Part shown: one piece after another, positions 1 through 6,492 of the stretch
Numbering within the stretch: position 1 is the first letter of the stretch
Layout: the number at the start of each line of letters is the position of its first letter
Assembly (NCBI GenBank): GCA_022448705.1
Contig: JAKUUF010000068.1
Coordinates: 1 to 7,847 of the forward strand
From: SAR324 cluster bacterium
GTDB taxonomy: Bacteria > SAR324 > NAC60-12
Reading direction: 5' to 3'
Length of the DNA: 7,847 bases
Program-made: the position numbers and the translations under genes
The notes under the pieces: model-generated
The model's database searches: none
Seen by the model: only the letters and a program-made list of their open reading frames with translations
Told to the model about the DNA's origin: nothing

Positions 1-110
1 TTTGGACTGAAGGCGGATTTTTAACAGTTGCCGGTTCCAGCGGAAGTGGTCCTGATGATCAGCGTCTGGGGTCTTCAAGTTACATTATTGGATTAAGCTA
101 CGGGTTTTGA
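1..110 (+). CDS. 3' end of a probable outer-membrane beta-barrel protein (partial)
   Basis: Reading from base 3, an open frame of 35 codons runs from the left edge to a TGA at 108-110; the start lies outside the window. The visible tail is rich in Gly and Ser and ends in YIIGLSYGF. Its last eight residues have Gly at -6, Tyr at -3 and a terminal Phe. This fits the C-terminal beta-signal (x-x-Gly-x-x-aromatic-x-aromatic) that the BAM complex recognises on outer-membrane barrels, except that the usual polar residue at -8 is Ile. The hydrophobic/polar alternation also suits a last transmembrane strand. The family cannot be named from 35 residues. The other two forward frames close within 24 bases, which supports this frame. 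The next gene starts 42 nt downstream on the same strand with no terminator visible between them, so the two could be co-transcribed. The coding call is fairly secure; the barrel call is an inference from the C-terminal motif. Confidence 0.62.
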   Translation, partial: WTEGGFLTVAGSSGSGPDDQRLGSSSYIIGLSYGF

Positions 111-138
111 CCTGCTAGTTCAGATGATAAAACATTAC

Positions 139-143
139 AGGGA
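139..143 (+). promoter_or_regulatory. Shine-Dalgarno sequence AGGGA for the 519-aa gene
   Basis: AGGGA lies 9 nt before the ATG at 153. It supports that start over the in-frame ATG at codon 9, which has no comparable purine stretch before it. It is the only clear, well-spaced Shine-Dalgarno site that I find before any start in the window. Confidence 0.6.
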
Positions 144-152
144 ATATTTAAA

Positions 153-1712
153 ATGCAGCTACCTGATGTAGAGCACATGTCATCTGCAGAAAGAAATTGG
201 TTTGCAAGTTCAATAGCCGGAATGATTGTTGCTGATGGACGTGCTGACCAAACAGAACTTGAATTTCTGAAAGAAGCCATCAATTTTCTTGATAAGAAAG
301 AAGAGATCAGTCAGATCATGGCCATTATAAAAAATGGAAATCTTCCCGAGTTAAGTCCACTTGAAATAGATTCCAAGCAGGCATTCCTGATGCTTAAGTA
401 TCTATCACAGCTGATGGTTGCAGATTCTGATTTGTCATCAAAAGAAATAGAGTTTTTTATCTCAATAGGGAGATTTCTTGGATTCAGCAATGAGATTCTT
501 GCAAAATTCTGGAAAAGTGCCCGGTCACTTCTTGAAAGAGACCTGCCTCAGGGAATGATCGAGACTGGGAAATTAAAGGTTAAAGTAATTTTGACAAATG
601 TTGACGAAAGCGGTTTTACATTCCGTATGAGTAAACCCCTGATGCCCAAGGTAAAAATAATGCTGCGTGTTAGTAAATTTCATCAATCTCAACAACCGTC
701 GGAAGGTGATGAAGAATACTGGCAGGTAATTGCCTGTAAAATGTTTAATCAGCGCCAGCTTAAATACGATGGGGGGTGCTATATGGTGCGGGCAACTTTT
801 GAGCAGAAAATAGCAGACGAGCATGGAGTGTTACAGATCCTTCATCCGGAAAGCTATGCCGTAGTTTCAAAAGGCGGATATATTGAGACAAAGAAAAATT
901 CTCTGCACGGTAGCAATTTACACTGCTATATCTGTGACAATCCGAAAGTGCCTTTCTATGTTTTGCAGTCAAAAAGCATGAAAACAAAAACAAATATATT
1001 CGGAATTCCTTCATATGTAAGTTCTGCAGGAGAACTGGATTACTGCAATTATAGTCTGATCGATGTCGCTTCATGCCCTAAATGTGGATTCTCAAGTAAT
1101 CATAAGGATGATTTTAAACGTTTAGATACAGATAATCCTCACTTTGATAGCGAAAAATTTTCAAAAGAATGGTCAGAGAAAATTGCCCCATTGCTGAAAA
1201 AAGCACAGGATTCAGGTGAGAAATATTTCGGAGAAGAGCGAGATACAGAACAGGGGATCCTTTCCTACGATTTGGCTGCCGCAACCTTTGAACATATGGC
1301 AACCATCGAAACCGATGTTCGAAAGAAACGTGAAGCCCTTCGCAGAAAAGCCTCAATGCTTATGGTCCAGTCAGAACTGCTCATGGAAAACAAGGACAGG
1401 GAGGCAGCAGAAGCTAATTTAAATAAAGTTGTTGAAGATTTGGAGCCAATATTTGAAAGCCTTGATGGTTCTGCGTTGCTTCATGTTTGTGTGTTGCTGT
1501 TTCAGATAAAAATCTACTTCAATGATTTACAGTCCGCTGCACAGTACATGAAGTTCATGGATAATTATGACAGTGAAGGAAAACTCGAGGAAGGTACAGA
1601 AGAGTATAAGGAACTAAAAGTAAATTCCGCAAAAGTCAAAGCAACATTTGATGACAGGGAAATTCTCACAAAGGAAAATCTGAAACATTTTCATTTAGAT
1701 GATGATGAGTGA
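153..1712 (+). CDS. TerB-like / DUF2225-like zinc-site protein of unknown function
   Basis: A 519-aa protein with no signal peptide or membrane segment, so probably cytoplasmic. Residues 1-125 are helical with two TerB-like repeats: AGMIVADGRADQTELEFL (22-39) and LMVADSDLSSKEIEFF (87-102). Both show the VADxxxxxxE pattern of TerB-type acidic helical domains. Residues 131-233 look beta-rich; a PilZ-like fold is possible, but the DxSxxG motif is not intact, so I leave this part unassigned. CYIC (258-261) and CPKC (308-311), followed by GFSSNHKDDFKRL, match the layout of DUF2225, a family of putative zinc-binding proteins with two CxxC knuckles. Residues 345-470 are helical with pairs of amphipathic helices, like TPR repeats. 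The tail is acidic (DDDE). The next gene starts inside this one, which implies coupled synthesis. The TerB-like and DUF2225-like assignments come from motif recognition only. No enzymatic residues are evident; a regulatory or scaffold role is a guess. Confidence 0.88.
   Translation: MQLPDVEHMSSAERNWFASSIAGMIVADGRADQTELEFLKEAINFLDKKEEISQIMAIIKNGNLPELSPLEIDSKQAFLMLKYLSQLMVADSDLSSKEIEFFISIGRFLGFSNEILAKFWKSARSLLERDLPQGMIETGKLKVKVILTNVDESGFTFRMSKPLMPKVKIMLRVSKFHQSQQPSEGDEEYWQVIACKMFNQRQLKYDGGCYMVRATFEQKIADEHGVLQILHPESYAVVSKGGYIETKKNSLHGSNLHCYICDNPKVPFYVLQSKSMKTKTNIFGIPSYVSSAGELDYCNYSLIDVASCPKCGFSSNHKDDFKRLDTDNPHFDSEKFSKEWSEKIAPLLKKAQDSGEKYFGEERDTEQGILSYDLAAATFEHMATIETDVRKKREALRRKASMLMVQSELLMENKDREAAEANLNKVVEDLEPIFESLDGSALLHVCVLLFQIKIYFNDLQSAAQYMKFMDNYDSEGKLEEGTEEYKELKVNSAKVKATFDDREILTKENLKHFHLDDDE
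1699..1712 (+). other. Overlapping stop/start junction built on a GAT/ATG triplet repeat
   Basis: The short run atgatgatgagtga is read in two frames. In the upstream gene it supplies Asp codons, a Glu codon and the TGA stop. In the downstream gene it gives three consecutive in-frame ATG codons at 1699, 1702 and 1705. The overlap is therefore 14, 11 or 8 nt depending on which ATG is used. The nearest purine-rich stretch, AAGGA at 1671-1675, is 23 nt from the first ATG, too far for a normal Shine-Dalgarno site. Termination-reinitiation by ribosomes finishing the upstream gene is the likely way the downstream gene is translated. Confidence 0.7.
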
Positions 1713-3273
1713 TTTAAATTTGCAGGATCAATCTCAGGGTGGGAATGCTCAGTCCGGCCCAGTCAGTGGGAATAATAAGCTGATATTGATGCTTCTAAGT
1801 CAGGATTTACGCAAAACGTACATAAAACCCCTGGTGGACCGTTTAGATGAATTGGATGTGATAGCTGCAATTGACGAAATAAATTATCCGGAAGAAAAGC
1901 AGAAAAAATTTCACTGGATTTTGAGATTTCCCGGAGATATTCCAGATGGCAAAACTCCGGATATTAATTCTGCTAAATTAATTTTTCGTGTGCTTGGCAT
2001 ACCTGATTCCCAGCCTGAAAAAATTCATGCAGCTGACTCTGAGAAACTGAAAAAACTTGTTGAGCGTTTTAAAGAACTACAGCAAGCATGTCAGGACCGT
2101 GAGAAAAATCCTGCTTTTGTAAAGCTGGCGATAACAGATGCAATTTTGCGGAAAAAAAAGCAGATGATGGTCAAGTTTGAAAAATTGATGGGCAGCCTTG
2201 ACAAAAAAATTGCTGACGTTGAAATACCATACTATCAGGGCATAGGATATATTCTTACCGAGGCAATAGAGAAAATCACAGGAGTCGCAGTATTAGACAA
2301 ACTGATGAAAGGCCTGATCTACGTGATGATAATTGACGACATGGAAAAGAGAACCATTGATGGTCTTGTGAAGATTGATTTCAGCCGGAAGTTTCTCTCT
2401 TATATGTCCACAAATGAGCTTTCAAAAAAATTAAAAGAGTTTCGGGAAGAGCATGCAGATGAAGGATTTAAAGACGCCAGTGTCGGAGACTTCATTTTTA
2501 ATTCACCTGACTTTGAAAATGTGGATATTGTCTTTTTTAATTCATGGAAATTCACTGAAGACTCATTTCCTGTAAGAGTTGCATTACGGAAAAAAACGCT
2601 CATAAGCAAAAAGGAGGAACGCCAGGTTAAGCAGCAGGATTTTAATAAATCAAAAATTGAGAATGAAGAAAAATCTTTGGAGGGAGTCAAAAATAAATTT
2701 AATGAAATAATGCGGGAGATAAACAAAATGGAAAAGTCTCATATGGACGATGAAGATGCATACCAGAATCTGAATAATTCCAGAAGGAGATTGTTGAAAG
2801 ATATCAAGAGACGAGAGTTAAGGCTGATAGAGCTGAAACGCCCGGTAAAAGCAGGTGGTGAGGAAAAGATCATCACCTTTGATTTATTTGAGATATTTAA
2901 AAGCAGGCAGTCCTTTTTGCATCGGATGGGTGACAAAGCAGGATCGATGGGGCTTGGGAATTTATTTGGCAAGAATATTGAGACTGAAAAACGCTTCAGC
3001 TTTAACAAACTCTATGAGATGGCGAATTTTTCAAAAGATTGGATAAAAGCTTCTAACCAATTAAAGAAAATTTCTTCAGAGTCCTCTCGTTTAGCTGAAC
3101 AGCTTGACCAGTTTGTGGAAAAACACAAACTTTCTGCTAAGGCTTCCGGCACTCGTTCGACCGAAAAGCTTAATTATCAGCCACTGCTGGATGAGCATAT
3201 CCTGGATCGAATGGAACTTGCTGTATTGAGCTGTGAAATAGCAAACCTTTGCGAAGACCAGCAAAAGCAGTGA
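1699..3273 (+). CDS. Charged, partly coiled-coil protein of unknown function
   Basis: I do not recognise this 524-aa protein. It opens with a low-complexity, Gln/Gly/Ser-rich tail (about 4-26). An alpha/beta-looking part follows (27-110: NKLILMLLSQDLRK, then FHWILRFPGD). Residues 113-172 are Lys/Glu-rich helix. A more compact, moderately hydrophobic helical part (178-215) contains too many charges for a clear membrane span. A mixed part (220-300) contains the string NVDIVFFNSWKF. A strongly charged helix typical of coiled coil spans about 300-382, followed by a Gly-rich turn (410-425) and another helical stretch (445-478). There is no signal peptide, no nucleotide-binding motif and no metal site. 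The true start could be any of three consecutive ATGs at 1699, 1702 or 1705. Tight coupling to the TerB/DUF2225-like gene suggests the two proteins form a complex or act in one process. The gene ends just before a strong terminator, so it closes its transcription unit. Confidence 0.85.
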   Translation: MMMSDLNLQDQSQGGNAQSGPVSGNNKLILMLLSQDLRKTYIKPLVDRLDELDVIAAIDEINYPEEKQKKFHWILRFPGDIPDGKTPDINSAKLIFRVLGIPDSQPEKIHAADSEKLKKLVERFKELQQACQDREKNPAFVKLAITDAILRKKKQMMVKFEKLMGSLDKKIADVEIPYYQGIGYILTEAIEKITGVAVLDKLMKGLIYVMIIDDMEKRTIDGLVKIDFSRKFLSYMSTNELSKKLKEFREEHADEGFKDASVGDFIFNSPDFENVDIVFFNSWKFTEDSFPVRVALRKKTLISKKEERQVKQQDFNKSKIENEEKSLEGVKNKFNEIMREINKMEKSHMDDEDAYQNLNNSRRRLLKDIKRRELRLIELKRPVKAGGEEKIITFDLFEIFKSRQSFLHRMGDKAGSMGLGNLFGKNIETEKRFSFNKLYEMANFSKDWIKASNQLKKISSESSRLAEQLDQFVEKHKLSAKASGTRSTEKLNYQPLLDEHILDRMELAVLSCEIANLCEDQQKQ

Positions 3274-3280
3274 AAGACTG

Positions 3281-3305
3281 AAAAGCAGATTCAAACCTGC
3301 TTTTT
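3281..3305. terminator. Bidirectional rho-independent terminator between convergent genes
   Basis: AAAAGCAG (3281-3288) pairs perfectly with CTGCTTTT (3297-3304) across an 8-nt loop, giving an 8-bp stem. On the + strand the T run continues to 3305. On the - strand the A arm becomes the T run, so the hairpin works in both directions. It starts 8 nt after the stop of the 524-aa gene and lies just beyond the stop of tldD on the other strand, where a shared terminator for convergent units is expected. Confidence 0.85.
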
Positions 3306-3311
3306 CCCGAG

Positions 3312-4811
3312 TTACATACCTCCAACTGTCATTTCGGAAACCAGCACCGTGGGCAGTCCGACACCAACAGGGACATTCTGTCCTTCTTTCCCGCAGGTCC
3401 AGATGCCTTCACTCATGGCAAAATCGTTTCCTACCATGCTGACTTTAGACATTGAATCCGGACCATTCCCGATCAGGGTGAAATTTTTTATAGGCACGGT
3501 CTTTTTCCCATCCTCCACAAGCCATGCAACTGTTGGAACAAAGACAAAATCTCCATTGGAAATATCCACTTGACCGCCGCTGAATTCCTGACAATATACA
3601 CCCTTTTTTATCGATCCAACTATTTCTTCGGGATCAGAATTTCCTTTTGCAAGGTAGGTTGATGTCATGCGCGGCAAAGGATAATGGGCATATGATTCAC
3701 GGCGTCCGTTTCCTGTGGGATTTGTTTTGAAGTGTCTTGCACTGATCCGGTCGTGCATATAGCTTCGCAAAACTCCGTTTTCGATTAACAGGTTTTCAGA
3801 GGAGGGGACACCCTCGTCATCAAAATTGATGGCACCTCTTTCATGTGGAATAGTTCCGGCATCATAAATTGTACATAAATCTGAAGCAACTTTTTCTCCG
3901 ATACGCCCGCTGTATGCGGATGTTCCTTTACGGTTAAAGTCTGCTTCCAGGGGATGTCCAACTGCTTCATGAAGCAGGATCCCAGATTGTGCCGGCCCCA
4001 AAATAACAGGCATCAATCCTGACGGAGCCTGCTTTGCCCCTAAAAGAAGAATTGCTTCAGAAGCTGCCTGTTCTCCTAAAATTAAAGGGTAATCAGCTTT
4101 TTTCAAGTAATCAAGACCGACACGCCCACCTATGCCTGAAGTGCCATTCTGTATATTGTCACCCTCCTGGGAGAGGCAGTGGACATTCATGCGAAACATT
4201 GGTCTTGTATCACGCATAATCTGCCCTTCTGAAGTCACAACCTGGGTCAGATTGATTGCGTCCATCATTGCAACGGTAACTCGATTAATCCTCTGGTCAT
4301 AGTCTCTTGCGACAGCCTCAGTCCGCTGGACCATTTCAATTTTTTGCACCAGATCCATTTCAGTTACCGTTTCAAGCACAGGGTAATAATCTTTTGGAAC
4401 AAGTTCATTAAAACGGAAAGCGTCATCCAGTGAAACATCTCCACTTGAAGCAATTGAGGCCGCAGTTCTTGCAGCATGCATCATCGGCTTCAGGTCAAAA
4501 TCTTCACTGTATGCGTAACCCGTCTGGTCATCCTGTACCACCCTGATTCCCACTCCAGAAACTACTGCAACTGCAGAATTTTTGATGATACCGTCTTCCA
4601 TCACCACTGAATTGCGAGTGCTGTATTCAAAGTGCAGGTCGGCAAAATCACCTCCGCTTCGCAAGGCTTCGCTCAATAGCTTACGAACCACAGACTGGTC
4701 GATTCCCATTTCTGCCTCAAACAGCTGCTTTACTGCTTCATCTCCGGACAAAGCTTTTGTCAGTCTACGGGCAATGTTTTCAGTTTCTAATGATATTTTG
4801 GAAGTTCCCAT
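3312..4811 (-). CDS. tldD: TldD, zinc metalloprotease subunit (TldD/PmbA family)
   Basis: This 499-aa protein matches TldD end to end. In Enterobacteria, TldD pairs with TldE (PmbA) in a cytoplasmic heterodimeric protease that degrades unfolded peptides, helps mature microcin B17 and acts in CcdA turnover. TldD is the subunit carrying the metal site. The family HExxxH motif is HEAVGH at 281-286, with His281 and His286 as zinc ligands and Glu282 catalytic. Cys473, in WTCGKEGQ near the C-terminus, fits the third ligand known in the family. Other family-typical blocks are MEDGIIKN (71-78), GVGIRVV (86-92), FDDEGVPS (330-337) and the GGM C-terminus. The N-terminus appears about 20 residues longer than in E. 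coli TldD (481 aa). The next internal Met (35) would leave too short an N-terminal part, so I keep the first ATG, although no Shine-Dalgarno site precedes it. It is the last gene of the leftward unit. No PmbA partner gene is present in the window. Confidence 0.96.
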   Translation of the reverse strand: MGTSKISLETENIARRLTKALSGDEAVKQLFEAEMGIDQSVVRKLLSEALRSGGDFADLHFEYSTRNSVVMEDGIIKNSAVAVVSGVGIRVVQDDQTGYAYSEDFDLKPMMHAARTAASIASSGDVSLDDAFRFNELVPKDYYPVLETVTEMDLVQKIEMVQRTEAVARDYDQRINRVTVAMMDAINLTQVVTSEGQIMRDTRPMFRMNVHCLSQEGDNIQNGTSGIGGRVGLDYLKKADYPLILGEQAASEAILLLGAKQAPSGLMPVILGPAQSGILLHEAVGHPLEADFNRKGTSAYSGRIGEKVASDLCTIYDAGTIPHERGAINFDDEGVPSSENLLIENGVLRSYMHDRISARHFKTNPTGNGRRESYAHYPLPRMTSTYLAKGNSDPEEIVGSIKKGVYCQEFSGGQVDISNGDFVFVPTVAWLVEDGKKTVPIKNFTLIGNGPDSMSKVSMVGNDFAMSEGIWTCGKEGQNVPVGVGLPTVLVSEMTVGGM

Positions 4812-4899
4812 TAAGTTATGACGTGTTTTTTTGTATCCTGATTTATTAGTTAGGCTCCAGAATTTATCCTCTGTTAGCTTTACTAAGGGTCCCTCTTCA
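4812..4899. other. Intergenic gap between lpxB and tldD
   Basis: These 88 nt are the longest gap in the window. I see no strong terminator hairpin, so tldD can be read through from lpxB. I also see no convincing -35/-10 pair. On the - strand the stretch just before tldD is A-rich (seven A, complementary to T at 4825-4831). A purine stretch AGGA (complement of 4836-4839) is 24 nt from the tldD start, too far to serve as a Shine-Dalgarno site. A weak promoter for tldD cannot be excluded. Confidence 0.4.
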
Positions 4900-6027
4900 C
4901 TAATTTATGAAATCTTCAATACACTTCGCGGCTCTTCTGTAAGCTCCGGGTTCACCCAGCTGATGCCCGATTTTTTTCAATTCATTAATCATTGTTCCAC
5001 GATAGTCATTATCCTGCAAGAGACGAACGGCGTAATCAGTAATACTGCTTACTGTGAATTTATTCTGAAGCAATTCAGGAACAATTTCTTTATCTGCCAG
5101 AACATTCACCATGCCGATATACTTTGTCTCAGCCAGGAGTCGTGCAATCATGTAAGTCAGCGGCGAAACACGATAAACAATAACAAAAGGCTTCAAGGCA
5201 AGTCCAGTTTGCAGTGAGGCTGTTCCGGAAGCGATTACAGCCGCGTCGCTGGCCCTGACTGATTCCAGAAACTGTTCCGGAACCACCGCCACGTGAACAG
5301 GTGAAGATGATGCCTTCCTTCGGACTTCATCAAAGTCAAGAGATTCTGCTACAGGCAGAATGCACTGAAATTCACCAATTTTTTTTTCGATCTCCGACAG
5401 TGCTTCCAGCATTGTCGGCAGATGTTTTCTCATTTCACTTGGACGGCTCCCAGGTGCAATTGCCAAAAGCGGTAGGTCTGTGCGCAATCCGCAATTTTCG
5501 CGGAATTCTGCGGAATCGCTTTCCTGCCCGATCTCATCAAGCAGCGGATGACCTACCCAGCTGACATCAACACCGGCCTGCTGATAAATTTTTTCTTCAA
5601 AAGGAAACAGCACAATCATCTTATCAACAACGCGTTTGATTGTATCCAGTCTCCCTTTTCTCCAGGCCCAAATTTGAGGACTGTTGAAAAATATTACCGG
5701 TATGCCTTTTTCACTGGCATAGGCAGCAAGTTTGAGATTGAACCCGGGATAGTCAATTAAAACCAGTGCATCCGGGTTTTCCTCCTCCAAAGCATCACGC
5801 ATTCTCCAGAGAGTTTTGTAAAGTCTTGGAAGATGTCCTGCCAGCTCCACCAATCCGTGTGCCTGCAATGTGTCAAGCATGAAGTAAGGTCGAAAACCTT
5901 CTCTCAGCATCTTTTTGCCGCCAATGCCGAATAAATCTGCGTCCGCATGATTCTGTCGCAAACTCCGGATTAAACCTTCCCCATGAACATCTCCGGAGAC
6001 TTCACCGGCAACCATCATCAATTTCAT
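4900..6027 (-). CDS. lpxB: Lipid-A-disaccharide synthase LpxB (GT19 glycosyltransferase)
   Basis: LpxB joins UDP-2,3-diacylglucosamine to lipid X (2,3-diacylglucosamine 1-phosphate), releasing UDP and forming the beta-1,6-linked lipid A disaccharide. It is a peripheral enzyme on the inner face of the inner membrane. The 375-aa length is normal. Family blocks in order: VAGEVSGDVHG (6-16) at the N-terminus; LIDYPGFN (90-97) with conserved Asp92; NSPQIWAWRKGR (115-126); FPFE (141-144) and WVGHPLLDE (157-165); APGSRPSE (191-198) with conserved Arg195 in the UDP-sugar-binding half; ASGTASLQTGLA (266-277); and MVNVLADKEIVPELLQ (306-321) with conserved Asn308. No key residue looks missing. It starts 42 nt after the tolR stop on the same strand, without a clear Shine-Dalgarno site. 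ATGs at codons 4 and 5 are alternative starts that hardly change the protein. Linkage to tolQR suggests one envelope operon. An A9 run on the coding strand (complement of 5379-5387) lies inside the gene. Confidence 0.97.
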   Translation of the reverse strand: MKLMMVAGEVSGDVHGEGLIRSLRQNHADADLFGIGGKKMLREGFRPYFMLDTLQAHGLVELAGHLPRLYKTLWRMRDALEEENPDALVLIDYPGFNLKLAAYASEKGIPVIFFNSPQIWAWRKGRLDTIKRVVDKMIVLFPFEEKIYQQAGVDVSWVGHPLLDEIGQESDSAEFRENCGLRTDLPLLAIAPGSRPSEMRKHLPTMLEALSEIEKKIGEFQCILPVAESLDFDEVRRKASSSPVHVAVVPEQFLESVRASDAAVIASGTASLQTGLALKPFVIVYRVSPLTYMIARLLAETKYIGMVNVLADKEIVPELLQNKFTVSSITDYAVRLLQDNDYRGTMINELKKIGHQLGEPGAYRRAAKCIEDFIN

Positions 6028-6069
6028 CAGGTTTTGCTGTTTAGGATAATGACTGAGAGGTAATCTGTG

Positions 6070-6492
6070 TTAGAAGTCCTGCTTTATCACAAGCCCCACC
6101 TGTCTGAATCCGGCATTTTTAAACAAGAGCATTATTTCGATCAAAATCCCGTAAGGAACCTGTTCATCCATCTGCAGGTACACCGGCAGGCTTTTTTCCC
6201 ATACACTTGCGTTGCCTTTTAAAGAACCAGCCAGGCTTTTTAGTGAATATATTTGATCATCAATTGAAATTTGATTTTTTTTATTGACTACTGCCAGAAT
6301 TGAATTTTCATAATCTGGGGCACGTTCTTTTAGTTTGCCCTTAGGAAGCTGAATAGGGAGAGCAAGTGTCATCAGTGGTGCAGAAATCAGGAAGGATACG
6401 AGCAGTACCAGCAGCACGTCAACAAAGGGAGTAATGTTTATTTCTGACATCAGTTCCCCACGCAGTCGTCGCGCGTGTCTGAATTTTCTCAT
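6070..6492 (-). CDS. tolR: TolR (ExbD/TolR-family proton-channel subunit)
   Basis: This 140-aa single-pass inner-membrane protein works with TolQ to turn proton flow into movement that drives envelope constriction and outer-membrane maintenance. A basic cytoplasmic N-terminus (MRKFRHARRLRG) precedes the family signature SEINITPFVDVLLVLLVSFL (16-35), which begins one transmembrane helix (about 22-44). Asp25 is the conserved proton-carrying Asp, equivalent to Asp23 of E. coli TolR. The rest (about 45-140) is the periplasmic domain, with the family's QMDEQVPYG stretch (121-129) and a C-terminal LLFKNAGFRQVGLV (127-140 region). Its ATG overlaps the tolQ stop as ATGA, a strong sign of coupled translation at fixed ratio. 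TolR and ExbD are hard to tell apart by sequence. The Pal-like gene next to tolQ favours Tol, and no TonB or TolA gene follows. Confidence 0.92.
   Translation of the reverse strand: MRKFRHARRLRGELMSEINITPFVDVLLVLLVSFLISAPLMTLALPIQLPKGKLKERAPDYENSILAVVNKKNQISIDDQIYSLKSLAGSLKGNASVWEKSLPVYLQMDEQVPYGILIEIMLLFKNAGFRQVGLVIKQDF

Noticed and set aside
545..851. PilZ (c-di-GMP-binding) domain in the middle of the 519-aa protein
   Set aside because: The beta-rich look is suggestive, but the RxxxR and DxSxxG motifs are not intact, so c-di-GMP binding cannot be supported.
760..1074. A 104-codon open frame on the - strand
   Set aside because: It is antisense to the 519-aa gene across the zinc-knuckle region; no ribosome site or family resemblance.
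2611..2617. AAGGAGG inside the 524-aa gene, a strong Shine-Dalgarno match
   Set aside because: No start codon follows within a usable distance, and the codons read Lys-Glu-Glu in a charged helix, which explains the bases.
3263..3288. Direct repeat AAAAGCAG at 3263-3270 and 3281-3288
   Set aside because: The first copy is simply the Lys-Gln end of the 524-aa gene and the second is the terminator arm; two 8-mers in AT-rich DNA are not convincing as a repeat element.
4885..4894. AAGGGTCCCT, a short inverted repeat between lpxB and tldD
   Set aside because: Arms of only four bases with almost no loop and no following T run; too weak for a terminator and too short to claim an operator.
4831..5217. 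A 128-codon open frame on the + strand
   Set aside because: Most of it is antisense to lpxB, which is certain from its motifs; the translated product has no recognisable feature.
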